Origin: Marisa cornuarietis
Lineage: Eukaryota > Mollusca > Gastropoda > Architaenioglossa > Ampullariidae
Direction: 5' to 3'
NCBI GenBank assembly: GCA_004794655.1
Contig: SMMW01000003.1
Span: 496,001-560,000, forward strand
DNA: 64,000 bases
Shown here: positions 11,885 through 24,599 of the stretch, piece by piece
How positions within the stretch are numbered: the stretch's first letter is position 1
Layout: the number at the start of each line of letters is the position of its first letter
Notes under the pieces: model-generated
Told to the model about the DNA's origin: nothing
The model's input: the letters and a program-made list of their open reading frames with translations, nothing else
Database searches by the model: none
Translations under genes and position numbers: made by a program

Positions 11885-12476
11885 CCAAGTTGTTACATGT
11901 ACAACATGACTACTAACCCAAGTTGTTGCATGTACAACATGAATACTAACCCAAGTTGTTACATGTACAACATGACTACTAACCCAAGTTGTTACATGTA
12001 CAACATGACTACTAACCCAAGTTGTTACATGTACAACATGAATACTAACCCAAGTTGTTACATGTACAACATGACTACTAACCCAAGTTGTTACATGTAC
12101 AACATGAATACTAACCCAAGTTGTTACATGTACAACATGAATACTAACCCAAGTTGTTACATGTACAACATGACTACTAACCCAAGTTGTTACATGTACA
12201 ACATGAATACTAACCCAAGTTGTTACATGTACAACATGAATACTAACCCAAGTTGTTACATGTACAACATGAATACTAACCCAAGTTGTTACATGTACAA
12301 CATGAATACTAACCCAAGTTGTTACATGTACAACATGACTACTAACCCAAGTTGTTACATGTACAACATGAATACTAACCCAAGTTGTTACATGTACAAC
12401 ATGACTACTAACCCAAGTTGTTACATGTACAACATGACTACTAACCCAAGTTGTTACATGTACAACATAAGTACTA
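11885..12476. repeat. 33-bp minisatellite, 18 copies
   Basis: Unit includes gttgttacatgtacaacatg and actactaaccca. The gttgttacatgtacaac part is a near-palindrome. The 33-bp period keeps frames open on both strands. Confidence 0.95.
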
Positions 12477-13165
12477 ACCACTTGCACCCAGTCGTACTCA
12501 GTCTCAGTCTCACCCTGACAATGATCTTGCGTTGGTGAACAAGCGGGGTATCCACCCACTAGACAGGGGGAATGTAAATAAACAAATCAACATACCCGTG
12601 ACACCGACACCAGGTGGCGCCAGTTCTGTCCTCCCTTACATTAGCTTTGTCTTATCTTAAAGACATTTGCTTTACCCTAACCTACAGAGGTCTTATCTTA
12701 CCTTACATTATCTTTATCTTTATCTTATATAGATGTCTAAAGCGAGGTTACATCTAACCCTCACCTAGAGATGTCTTATCAAAGCTTAAATGTGGAAAGA
12801 CAAGAGCAGCTGTGCGCTAACACCGGCTGTTGACAACATTTCAAAGCATTTCAGGTAAGAAGTGTCAATAGTGTAGTAGACACATTTTTGATTACTCATC
12901 ACTCCTCCAGGCGAAATGTCCTGCTGACATATATTAACAAAGCAGCTGTTGGTACAAATGGCGGCCTAGAGATGTGCGGTGTTCAACAGTCTCAGCAAAG
13001 ACTAGATGACTGTCAGATGGCGTGAACTACTTTCTGGCCATTGAGTTGATTGCATGGAGATGAGGCAGAGACAAAGAGACACATTCACAATGAAACACGC
13101 CGATGGTGACAGAAGTACTCCTCGTCCCTCCACACTCCTTCACCACCCACACCACTGCCCAGTCC
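12477..13165. other. Unique sequence, no gene recognised
   Basis: Includes a stretch rich in cttatctta-type motifs (12650-12790). No exon or transposon was recognised. Confidence 0.4.
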
Positions 13166-16100
13166 CACAGTGAAACACACAGTCAGCACTCCTTTCTACC
13201 ACCCAGTCCCCATGTGCGATACAGTCAGCACTCCTTTCTACCACCCAGTCCCCATGTGCGATACAGTCAGCACTCCCCTCTACCACCCAGTCCCCATGTA
13301 CAATACAGTCAGCACTCCTCTCTACCACCCAGTCCCACAGTGAAACATACAGTCAGCACTCCTCTCTACCACCCAGTCCTACAGTGAAACATACAGTCAG
13401 CACTCCTCTCTACCACCCAGTCCCCATGTACAATACAGTCAGCACTCCTCTCTACCACCCAGTCCCCATGTACAATACAGTCAGCACTCCTCTCTACCAC
13501 CCAGTCCCCATGTACAATACAGTCAGCACTCCTCTCTACCACCCAGTCCCCATGTACAATACAGTCAGCACTCCTCTCTACCACCCAGTCCCACAGTGAA
13601 ACATACAGTCAGCACTCCTCTCTACCACCCAGTCCTACAGTGAAACATACAGTCAGCACTCCTCTCTACCACCCAGTCCCCATGTGCGATACAGTCAGCA
13701 CTCCTCTCTACCACCCAGTCCCCATGTACAATACAGTCAGCACTCCTCTCTACCACCCAGTCCCCATGTGCGATACAGTCAGCACTCCTCTCTACCACCC
13801 AGTCCCCATGTACAATACAGTCAGCACTCCTCTCTACCACCCAGTCCCCATGTACAATACAGTCAGCACTCCTCTCTACCACCCAGTCCCCATGTACAAT
13901 ACAGTCCAGCACCACCCCAGTCCCCATGTGCGATACAGTCAGCACTCCTCTCTACCACCAGTCCCCATGTACCTGTACAGTCAGCACTCCTCTCTCTACC
14001 ACCCAGTCCCCATGTACAATACAGTCAGCACTTCTCTCTACCACCCAGTCCTACAGTGAAACATACAGTCAGCACTCCTCTCTACCACCCAGTCCCCATG
14101 TACAATACAGTCAGCACTCCTCTCTACCACCCAGTCCCCATGTACAATACAGTCAGCACTCCTCTCTACCACCCAGTCCCCATGTACAATACAGTCAGCA
14201 CTCCTCTCTACCACCCAGTCCCCATGTACAATACAGTCAGCACTCCTCTCTACCACCCAGTCCCCATGTGCGATACAGTCAGCACTCCTCTCTACCACCC
14301 AGTCCCCATGTACAATACAGTCAGCACTTCTCTCTACCACCCAGTCCCCATGTACAATACAGTCAGCACTCCTCTCTACCACCCAGTCCCCATGTACAAT
14401 ACAGTCAGCACTCCTCTCTCCCACCCAGTCCCCATGTACAATACAGTCAGCACTCCTCTACCACCCAGTCCCCATGTACAATACAGTCAGCACTCCTCTC
14501 TACCACCCAGTCCCCATGTACAATACAGTCAGCACTCCTCTCTACCACCCAGTCCCCATGTACAATACAGTCAGCACTCCTCTCTACCACCCAGTCCCCA
14601 TGTGCGATACAGTCAGCACTCCTCTCTACCACCCAGTCCCCATGTACAATACAGTCAGCACTCCTCTCTACCACCCAGTCCCCATGTACAATACAGTCAG
14701 CACTCCTCTCTACCACCCAGTCCCCATGTACAATACAGTCAGCACTCCTCTCTACCACCCAGTCCCCATGTACAATACAGTCAGCACTTCTCTCTACCAC
14801 CCAGTCCCACAGTGAAACATACAGTCAGCACTCCTCTCTACCACCCAGTCCCCATGTACAATACAGTCAGCACTCCTCTCTACCACCCAGTCCCACAGTG
14901 AAACACACAGTCAGCACTCCTCTCTACCACCCAGTCCCCATGTGCGATACAGTCAGCACTCCTCTCTACCACCCAGTCCCACAGTGAAACATACAGTCAG
15001 CACTCCTCTCTACCACCCAGTCCCACAGTGAAACATACAGTCAGCACTCCTCTCTACCACCCAGTCCCACAGTGAAACACACAGTCAGCACTCCTCTCTA
15101 CCACCCAGTCCCACAGTGAAACACACAGTCAGCACTCCTCTCTACCACCCAGTCCCACAGTGAAACATACAGTCAGCACTCCTCTCTACCACCCAGTCCC
15201 CATGTACAATACAGTCAGCACTCCTCTCTACCACCCAGTCCCCCTGTACAATACAGTCAGCACTCCTCTACCACCCAGTCCCCATGTACAGTCCCATAAA
15301 CATACAGTCAGCACTCCTCTCTACCACCCAGTCCCACAGTGAAACATACAGTCAGCACTCCTCTCTACCACCCAGTCCCCATGTACAATACAGTCAGCAC
15401 TCCTCTCTACCACCCAGTCCCACAGTGAAACATACAGTCAGCACTCCTCTCTACCACACCCTCTCTACCACCCAGTCCCCATGTACAATACAGTCAGCAC
15501 TCCTCTCTACCACCCAGTCCCACAGTGAAACATACAGTCAGCACTCCTCTCTACCACCCAGTCCTACAGTGAAACATACAGTCAGCACTCCTCTCTACCA
15601 CCCAGTCCCCATGTACAATACAGTCAGCACTCCTCTCTACCACCCAGTCCCCATGTACAATACAGTCAGCACTCCTCTCTACCACCCAGTCCCCATGTAC
15701 AATACAGTCAGCACTCCTCTCTACCACCCAGTCCCCATGTACAATACAGTCAGCACTCCTCTCTACCACCCAGTCCCCATGTACAATACAGTCAGCACTT
15801 CTCTCTACCACCCAGTCCCACAGTGAAACATACAGTCAGCACTCCTCTCTACCACCCAGTCCCCATGTACAATACAGTCAGCACTCCTCTCTACCACCCA
15901 GTCCCCATGTACAATACAGTCAGCACTCCTCTCTACCACCCAGTCCCCATGTACAATACAGTCAGCACTCCTCTCTACCACCCAGTCCCACAGTGAAACA
16001 TACAGTCAGCACTCCTCTCTACCACCCAGTCCCCATGTACAATACAGTCAGCACTCCTCTCTACCACCCAGTCCCACAGTGAAACATACAGTCAGCACTC

Positions 16101-16322
16101 CTCTCTACCACCCAGTCCCACAGTGAAACATACAGTCAGCACTCCTCTCTACCACCCAGTCCCACAGTGAAACATACAGTCGGCACTCCTCTCTACCACC
16201 CAGTCCCCATGTACAATACAGTCAGCACTCCTCTCTACCACCCAGTCCCACAGTGAAACATACAGTCAGCACTCCTCTCTACCACCCAGTCCCCATGTAC
16301 AATACAGTCAGCACTTCTCTGG
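13166..16322. repeat. 42/44-bp two-type minisatellite, about 75 copies
   Basis: Units share cactcctctctaccacccag and atacagtcag. Type A continues tccccatgtacaat (42 bp, or gtgcgat variant); type B continues tcccacagtgaaac (44 bp). The order of A and B is irregular. Frameshift-free runs of type A give ORFs up to 405 codons; these are artefacts. Confidence 0.97.
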
Positions 16323-16490
16323 CTCGTCCTACACGACCCATGCGCATGGTCATTGAGGGACAAGGACTGGAGTGGGGGATGCATGCACTACAAACCCTGT
16401 GAGTTTAGCTCCATGGCGAGGTCTGGGGTAGGCCAAGTGTCAGAGTGCGCCATCCTGTGTTGTTACTTGACCTATGACCTCCAGTTATCA
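16323..16490. other. Short unique spacer
   Basis: No feature was recognised. Confidence 0.4.
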
Positions 16491-16592
16491 GTAGTCAGCT
16501 ATGTAGTATTTTCACAGCTATGTAGTATTTTCACAGCTATGTAGTATTTTCACAGCTATGTAGTATTTTCACAGCTATGTAGTATTTTCGCA
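16491..16592. repeat. 19-bp tandem repeat, about 5 copies
   Basis: Unit is cagctatgtagtattttca, nearly perfect. Confidence 0.95.
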
Positions 16593-16739
16593 GGTCAAAG
16601 TCATTTCCTTAACTGGACTGACTTTTGGTTTTGTTAACATTTATTACAAACATTTTTCTTGTTTGTAGATGTTTCAAATCTCTGACACACCTCCCTGAGT
16701 GGGGACACGTGTCACGCGCAAAAACTCTTTCACATCTCT

Positions 16740-16815
16740 TAATAATAATAATAATAAGACAGGGAATTTATATAGCGCTATATCAGAGTCCTATGGACAG
16801 GCCCATGGCTTCTTA
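16740..16815 (-). mobile_element. LINE/SINE 3' tail remnant with (AAT)n
   Basis: An (AAT)n run is followed by gacagggaatttatatagcg and a ctatatcagagtcc block. The layout matches the GCGC-containing, ATT-tailed 3' ends of the other LINE copies here, though the sequence is a different subfamily. Confidence 0.55.
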
Positions 16816-16842
16816 CCAAAAAAACAAAAACAAAAAAATCCA

Positions 16843-16889
<47 letters not shown>

Positions 16890-16890
16890 C
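16843..16890. repeat. (CAGA)n microsatellite
   Basis: About 11 uninterrupted tetranucleotide units. Confidence 0.95.
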
Positions 16891-17537
16891 TGACGCACGC
16901 AAAATAACACATAAACATAGTTGTGTAGAATATTGCAGGTAATGTGACTGCTTGAATGTTGTGGTCATGTGTAAGAGTGGTCCTGAGTGGACAGGGTGGC
17001 AGTGGATGGAGACAGTTCAAGAAATGTGTAGCCGAGTGTTGGGGGGGTGGGTGGGGGGTGGGGAGTTCAGTCGTGAGTCAGCAAAACTTCCTCCCACACA
17101 CTCAGACGAGGGCGACAGCCGGCAAATCCACTTCTACAACCTTTTATTGAACAGGTTTGACAAAAGTTTTACTCCTGCAGCCCACTACAGCAAAAGGTCA
17201 GGAGCAGGTGCATGGTGACCGCAGCAAGCAGTGCAACGCCAGCAACTTCCACAACGACTTGTGATTTGACGTCACCGCCAACGGGTCAGAGGTCACGTCT
17301 GACGCTTACACGTGGGTGTGGCGCATCCCTTTGACCGCGAACTGCTATTAATTTGTTCACGTCGAGGCTTTGACACAGTTTCCAAGACAACTACTCACTT
17401 GGCGGGGGGGGGGGGTATTCACGAACAACGAATGTGTGGGGATCTCCCACCTGGAAATACCCGCTGCCTTCCACTTTCGCTTCTTTTCCCTTTGACATCC
17501 GCCATTTGTTATGACACTAGTCGGTTGTTGTCAGGTG

Positions 17538-17540
<3 letters not shown>
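16891..17540. other. Unique sequence, no gene recognised
   Basis: Contains G-runs at 17039-17062 and 17401-17415. No coding motif was recognised. Confidence 0.4.

Positions 17541-17575
<35 letters not shown>
17540..17575. repeat. (ATTG)n microsatellite
   Basis: About eight units, directly before a (TG)n/G-rich tract and the 27-bp array. Confidence 0.95.
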
Positions 17576-17576
<1 letters not shown>

Positions 17577-17612
17577 GTGTGTGTGGGGGGGCGGGTGAGT
17601 GAGTGTGTACAT

Positions 17613-18960
17613 CTTCAAGCCGAGCTAACTGTTGTACATCTTCAAGCCGAGCTAACAGTTCTACATCTTCAACCAGAGCTAACAGTTCTACATCTTCAAG
17701 CCAAGCTAACAGTTCTACATCTTCAAGCCAAGCTAACAGTTCTACATCTTCAAGCCAAGCTAACAGTTGTACATATTCGGCTAACAGTTCTACATCTTCA
17801 AGCCAAGCTAACAGTTCTACATCTTCAAGCCGAGCTAACAGTTCTACATCTTCAAGCCGAGCTAACTGTTGTACATCTTCAAGCCGAGCTAACAGTTCTA
17901 CATCTTCAAGCCGAGCTAACTGTTGTACATCTTCAAGCCGAGCTAACTGTTGTACATCTTCAAGCCGAGCTAACAGTTCTACATCTTCAAGCCGAGCTAA
18001 CTGTTGTACATCTTCAAGCCGAGCTAACTGTTGTACATCTTCAAGCCGAGCTAACAGTTCTACATCTTCAAGCCGAGCTAACTGTTGTACATCTTCAAGC
18101 CGAGCTAACAGTTCTACATCTTCAAGCCGACCTAACAGTTCTACATCTTCAAGCCGAGCTAACTGTTGTACATCTTCAAGCCGAGCTAACTGTTGTACAT
18201 CTTCAAGCCGACCTAACAGTTCTACATCTTCAAGCCAAGCTAACAGTTGCACATCTTCAAGCCGAGCTAACAGTTCTACATCTTCAAGCCGAGCTAACTG
18301 TTGTACATATTGAAGCCGAGCTAACAGTTCTACATCTTCAAGCCGAGCTAACTGTTGTACATATTGAAGCCGAGCTAGCAGTTCTACATCTTCAAGCCGA
18401 GCTAACAGTTCTACATCTTCAAGCCGAGCTGTTGTACATCTTTAAGCCGAGCTAACAGTTCTACATCTTCAAGCCGAGCTAACTGTTGTACATCTTCAAG
18501 CCAAGCTAACTGTTGTACATATTGAAGCCGAGCTAACAGTTGTACATCTTCAAGCCGAGCTAACAGTTCTACATCTTCAAGCCGAGCTAACAGTTCTACA
18601 TCTTCAAGCCGAGCTAACAGTTGTACATCTTCAAGCCGAGCTAACTGTTGTACATCTTCAAGCCGAGCTAACAGTTCTACATCTTCAAGCCGAGCTAACA
18701 GTTCTACATCTTCAAGCCGAGCTAACAGTTCTACATCTTCAAGCCGAGCTAACAGTTCTACATCTTCAAGCCGAGCTAACTGTTGTACATCTTCAAGCCG
18801 AGCTAACTGTTGTACATATTGAAGCCGAGCTAACTGTTGTACATATTGAAGCCGAGCTAACTGTTGTACATCTTCAAGCCGAGCTAACTGTTGTACATCT
18901 TCAAGCCGAGCTAACTGTTGTACATATTGAAGCCGAGCTAACAGTTGTACATCTTCAAGA
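17613..18960. repeat. 27-bp minisatellite, about 49 copies
   Basis: Unit includes acatcttcaagccgagctaa, with alternating cagttct and ctgttgt joints and rarer atattgaag units. The 27-bp period leaves open frames on both strands (SSRANS-type on plus, LARLEDV-type on minus). These are not regarded as genes. Confidence 0.96.
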
Positions 18961-19492
18961 GCAGCTTTTGATTCTCGGTCGTCTTCATGTGGGTCAAAGC
19001 TGCCCGGGGGCCAACTCCACTTTATCACCAACGATGTCAGGCTATGGTGAGGACCCTCACAAAATCCGGCCCCAAATTAATGAAGACACCAACATATCTC
19101 ACTCCATGCCAGGACTGCCTTTAAAACTTTTTAAAAATAATTATATCTCGAGACGATAGGGCCGCACCCTGTGAGCTTCCATGACATACGATGTATGAAT
19201 GAAATGTCCTTCATCATGGCCCTGACAAGCAGGCTGCACCTAGATGTCCATACTGCACACAGCTTTGTGTCTGGCTACCGTGCAATGCTGATCTTCCTGT
19301 AATGACACTACATGTACAGTGTGATGACACCTACATTGCACGTGACCTGATAGGTGTGCTGTGCGAGTCTGTCAGACATTACAATGATCACATGTAAGAT
19401 GACTCGCTGCTGTGTAATGTGGCCTTTACTTGCAGGTAACTTGAGTCTCTACCACACCGCGCCACTCTCCTTTTACCTCACTAGTGTACAAC
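18961..19492. other. Unique sequence upstream of the pseudogene
   Basis: No gene or repeat was recognised. Confidence 0.4.
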
Positions 19493-20103
19493 ATGGTTGT
19501 TGGCAAGAATAAAAGGCTGACAAAGGTGGCTAACAGGGTGCCCGCCCCCCCAAATAAAAAGGCAGTGGCTCTCTTCAGCAAAAAAAGGACTAGTGTGATG
19601 TCAAAGCACGTGTGTGTTTGCCGTGTGCCAGACCAGAAAAACCTGGTTACAAGGACCCAAGGAACTAAGATCCCTTGTGAAGACCTGAAAGGTCGGGTGT
19701 TTGAGATTTCTCTTGCTGACCTGCAGAATGATGAGGTGACCTTTTGCAAATTCAACCTGGTTGCCGAAGTTCAGGGCCGCAATGTGCTGAGAAATTTCCA
19801 CGGCATGGACCTGACACGGGATCAGTTGTGCTTCCTGGTCAAACAATGGCAAACCCTGACTGGAGCCCACAGTGAAGCCCACAATGATGTTAGGACAACG
19901 GTCACTCCCTGAGAACCAACCTGTTATGCCAAACACACACAGGGGAAAGCAATTAGAAATGTTTGGAGATGATAACCCGTGAAGTTACATCTAATGACAT
20001 GAAGCAACTTCAACTTGTCAACAAACTTAGTCCTGATTCCATTTGCAAGATGTACACGTAAGAAAGGTCAAGGTGCTGAAGAAGCCAAAGCTTATGGAGA
20101 TCG
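19493..20103 (+). pseudogene. RPS3A: Processed pseudogene of ribosomal protein S3A (eS1)
   Basis: Intronless. Starts [11 protein letters not shown], then matches the eS1 family at [48 protein letters not shown] and [10 protein letters not shown]. The frame hits a TGA at 19910. Homology then resumes in pieces: YAKHTQ-like, MITREVTSNDMKQL, QLVNKLSPDSI and VHVRKVKVLKKPKLME. Missing stretches after the TGA (the usual GYLLRLF region) and before VHVRKV show deletions. The functional protein (about 265 aa) is a 40S subunit component; this copy cannot encode it. The absence of introns is consistent with retroposition by a LINE. The last recognisable codons run directly into the 20-23.5 kb tandem array. 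Confidence 0.88.
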
Positions 20104-23100
20104 TGGTGTTGTGCTATGTGTAGGCTAGTGGTGTTGTGTGGAGATCGTGGTGTTGTGCTATGTGTAGGCTAGTGGTGTAGTGGTGAGATCGTGGTGCTGT
20201 ACTATGTGTATGCTAGTGGTGTGGTGGTGATATCGTGGTGTTGGGCTATGTGTAGGCTAGTGGTGTTGTGTGGAGATCGTGGTGCTGTACTATGTGTATG
20301 CTAGTGGTGTGGTGGTGATATCGTGGTGTTGTGCTATGTGTAGGCTAGTGGTGTAGTGGTGAGATCGTGGTGCTGTACTATGTGTATGCTAGTGGTGTGG
20401 TGGTGATATCGTGGTGTTGGGCTATGTGTAGGCTAGTGGTGTTGTGTGGAGATCGTGGTGCTGTACTATGTGTATGCTAGTGGTGTGGTGGTGATATCGT
20501 GGTGTTGTGCTATGTGTAGGCTAGTGGTGTAGTGGTGAGATCGTTGGTGTTGTGCTATGTGTAGGCTAGTGGTGTAGTGGTGAGATCGTGGTGTTGTGCT
20601 ATGTGTAGGCTAGTGGTGTAGTGGTGAGATCGTGGTGCTGTACTATGTGTATGCTAGTGGTGTGGTGGTGATATCGTGGTGTTGGGCTATGTGTAGGCTA
20701 GTGGTGTTGTGTGGAGATCGTGGTGTTGTGCTATATGTAAGTTGTGGTGTGGTGGTGAGATCGTGGTGTTGTGCTATGTGTAGACTAGTGGTGTGGTGTG
20801 GAGATCGTGGTGTTGTGCCATGCATAGGCTAGTGGTGTGGTGTGGAGATCGTGTTGTTGTCCTATGTTTAGGGTTGTGGTGGGGTTGTGATATCGTGGTG
20901 TTGTGCTATGTGTAGGTTGTGTTGTGGTGGTGAGATCGTGGTGTTGTGCTATGTGTATGCTAGTGGTGTGGTGGTGATATCGTGGTGTTGGGCTATGTGT
21001 AGGCTAGTGGTGTGGTGTGGAGATCGTGGTGTTGTGCTATGTGTAGGCTAGTGGTGTAGTGGTGAGATCGTGGTGTTGTGCTATGTGTAGGCTAGTGGTG
21101 TAGTGGTGAGATCGTGGTGCTGTACTATGTGTATGCTAGTGGTGTGGTGGTGATATCGTGGTGTTGGGCTATGTGTAGGCTAGTGGTGTTGTGGGGAGAT
21201 CGTGGTGCTGTACTATGTGTATGCTAGTGGTGTGGTGGTGATATCGTGGTGTTGTGCTATGTGTAGGCTAGTGGTGTAGTGGTGAGATCGTGGTGCTGTA
21301 CTATGTGTATGCTAGTGGTGTGGTGGTGATATCGTGGTGTTGGGCTATGTGTAGGCTAGTGGTGTTGTGTGGAGATCGTGGTGCTGTACTATGTGTATGC
21401 TAGTGGTGTGGTGGTGATATCGTGGTGTTGGGCTATGTGTAGGCTAGTGGTGTTGTGTGGAGATCGTGGTGTTGTGCTATATGTAAGTTGTGGTGTGGTG
21501 GTGAGATCGTGGTGTTGTGCTATGTGTAGACTAGTGGTGTGGTGTGGAGATCGTGGTGTTGTGCCATGCATAGGCTAGTGGTGTGGTGTGGAGATCGTGG
21601 TGTTGTCCTATGTTTAGGGTTGTGGTGGGGTTGTGATATCGTGGTGTTGTGCTATGTGTAGGCTAGTGGTGTGGTGTGGAGATCGTGGTGTTGTGCTATG
21701 TGTAGGTTGTGTTGTGGTGGTGAGATCGTGGTGTTGTGCTATGTGTATGCTAGTGGTGTGGTGGTGATATCGTGGTGTTGGGCTATGTGTAGGCTAGTGG
21801 TGTGGTGTGGAGATCGTGGTGCTGTGCTATGTGTAGGCTAGTGGTGTAGTGGTGAGATCGTGGTGTTGTGCTATGTGTAGGCTAGTGGTGTAGTGGTGAG
21901 ATCGTGGTGCTGTACTATGTGTATGCTAGTGGTGTGGTGGTGATATCGTGGTGTTGGGCTATGTGTAGGCTAGTGGTGTAGTGGTGAGATCGTGGTGCTG
22001 TACTATGTGTATGCTAGTAGTGTGGTGGTGATATCGTGGTGTTGGGCTATGTGTAGGCTAGTGGTGTAGTGGTGAGATTGTGGTGCTGTACTATGTGTAT
22101 GCTAGTGGTGTGGTGGTGATATCGTGGTGTTGGGCTATGTGTAGCTAGTGGTGTAGTGGTGAGATCGTGGTGCTGTACTATGTGTATGCTAGTGGTGTGG
22201 TGGTGATATCGTGGTGTTGGGCTATGTGTAGGCTAGTGGTGTTGTGTGGAGATCGTGGTGCTGTACTATGTGTATGCTAGTGGTGTGGTGGTGATATCGT
22301 GGTGTTGTGCTATGTGTAGGCTAGTGGTGTAGTGGTGAGATCGTGGTGCTGTACTATGTGTATGCTAGTGGTGTGGTGGTGATATCGTGGTGTTGGGCTA
22401 TGTGTAGGCTAGTGGTGTTGTGTGGAGATCGTGGTGCTGTACTATGTGTATGCTAGTGGTGTGGTGGTGATATCGTGGTGTTGGGCTATGTGTAGGCTAG
22501 TGGTGTAGTGGTGAGATCGTGGTGCTGTACTATGTGTATGCTAGTGGTGTGGTGGTGATATCGTGGTGTTGGGCTATGTGTAGGCTAGTGGTGTTGTGTG
22601 GAGATCGTGGTGTTGTGCTATATGTAAGTTGTGGTGTGGTGGTGAGATCGTGGTGTTGTGCTATGTGTAGACTAGTGGTGTGGTGTGGAGATCGTGGTGT
22701 TGTGCCATGCATAGGCTAGTGGTGTGGTGTGGAGATCGTGTTGTTGTCCTATGTTTAGGGTTGTGGTGGGGTTGTGATATCGTGGTGTTGTGCTATGTGT
22801 AGGCTAGTGGTGTGGTGTGGAGATCGTGGTGTTGTGCTATGTGTAGGTTGTGTTGTGGTGGTGAGATCGTGGTGTTGTGCTATGTGTATGCTAGTGGTGT
22901 GGTGGTGATATCGTGGTGTTGGGCTATGTGTAGGCTAGTGGTGTAGTGGTGAGATCGTGGTGTTGTGCTATGTGTAGACTAGTGGTGTGGTGTGGAGATC
23001 GTGGTGTTGTGCCATGCATAGGCTAGTGCTGTGGTGTGGAGATCGTGTTGTTGTCCTATGTTTAGGGTTGTGGTGGGGTTGTGATATCGTGGTGTTGTGC

Positions 23101-23530
23101 TATGTGTAGGCTAGTGGTGTTGTGTGGAGATCATGGTGTTGTGCTATGTGTAGGCTAGTGTTGTGGTGGTGAGATCGTGGTGTTGTGCCATGCATAGGCT
23201 AGTGGTGTGGTGTGGAGATCGTGGTGTTGTGCTATGTGTAGGATGTGGTGTGGTGTGGAGATCGTGGTGTTGTCCTATGTTTAGGGTTGTGGTGGGGTTG
23301 TGATATCGTGATGTTGTGCTATGTGTAGGCTAGTGGTGTTGTGTGGAGATCATGGTGTTGTGCTATGTGTAGGCTAGTGGTCGGGTGGTGAGATCGTGGT
23401 GTTGTGCCATGCATAGGCTAGTGTTGTGGTGGTGAGATCGTGGTGTTGTGCCATGCATAGGCTAGTAGTGTGGTGTGGAGATCGTGGTGTTGTGCTATGT
23501 GTAGGATGTGGTGTGGTGTGGGGTAGAGGT
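20095..23530. repeat. About 45-bp G/T-rich minisatellite with higher-order structure
   Basis: Monomers contain gatcgtggtgttgtgctatg and taggctagtggtgt, with variants (gatatcgtgg, tgctgtactatg, ccatgcatagg, ctatgtttaggg). Multi-monomer blocks recur: the same block of about 200 bp starts near 20632, 21378 and 22519. Confidence 0.95.
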
Positions 23531-24599
23531 GTATAATGTATGGAGTGTGTTAATAAGTAAAGGAGTAGCTAGGTCTCTGTGTCTAATAACTGTCGGTGTG
23601 TTGGTCACCTCGTGTTTACCATTAATTACACGCTGGTAGTTGTGTTTCAAACATACAATCGTTGGCCATTTCTGCAACCTAATGTTTTAATCTTCATCAT
23701 GAACCCTCCTAGTCAAGACAGTCGAGACACATGAACAAGTAACAGCAGCCACCACTCGTACCACAGAAGCCAAACTCCACAACAACAACTACAACAATTC
23801 TTTTCTTCTACAGAAAAAGGTCTCTAATATGTTTGTGGGAGATCATCACCTTTATTTAACATTTGATTGTGTGAGATCTACTTTACATAACATTTGTTTA
23901 TTCCCTCAGCACCAAGTATCAACAATAAATCATTCTGCAACAAAAATAAGGGATACAGTCTCCGACATGATAACCACACAGGCTGTCAATGAAACTACAA
24001 ACTGTGTAAGGTACACAAAGTATGGCAGACAGCTGACCTTTGACACGCAGTTCATTGTAACAAATAGAAGACTAAGATACCCGCCATCGACTTCTTCTTA
24101 CAAATTGATGGTCCAGATACCCGCCATCGACTCCTTCTTACTGTTGGAAGGGTGGTGTCATCAGTTACTCGCGAGTAACTAGAATAAAATTATAAGCTGC
24201 GACAGACTGATATTTAAAAAGGATTCAGTTTGATTTGCCGCTAACCAGTTTGGTTTTCTTTGATACACTCGCCTTCTTGCTGACAATATTTTAGTTGTGT
24301 ATATAATATATACCAGTGTTTTGGTTATGAAGAATAAAACCTCACTCTCTTTGGCCTTTCATATATCAATGCGTGTATAAACACGCCCGTGTGTGTGTGT
24401 TTGCGTGCGTGGATGCGCGCGCGCGCGTGTGTGTGAATGTGTGTATAAATGCGTGCGTGTGTGCGTGCAAATGTTATTGTGTGTATTTTTCTGGAACTCA
24501 TCAAAGGTAATGTATGCATGATTGTCTACTTCAAGCGATTTCACGGCTGAGCTGTGTTCACGCTCCTGTTTATAGAAGAAGACTAGACACTCACTTCCT
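23531..24599. other. Unique sequence, no gene recognised
   Basis: Contains a short direct repeat (ataccgccatcgact-like, 24078-24135) and a (GT)/(GC)-rich microsatellite at 24388-24465. Confidence 0.45.

Noticed and set aside
13166..16322. CRISPR array, because of regular repeats
   Set aside because: No unique spacers: units are contiguous head-to-tail. The other arrays fail for the same reason, and the genome is animal.
17509..19031. LARLEDVQQ-type repeat protein resembling a coiled coil
   Set aside because: 27-bp array, open on both strands; period-9 peptide is not a heptad and there is no gene context.
19426..19936. Minus ORFs over the S3A pseudogene
   Set aside because: Antisense shadows; the plus strand matches the eS1 family.
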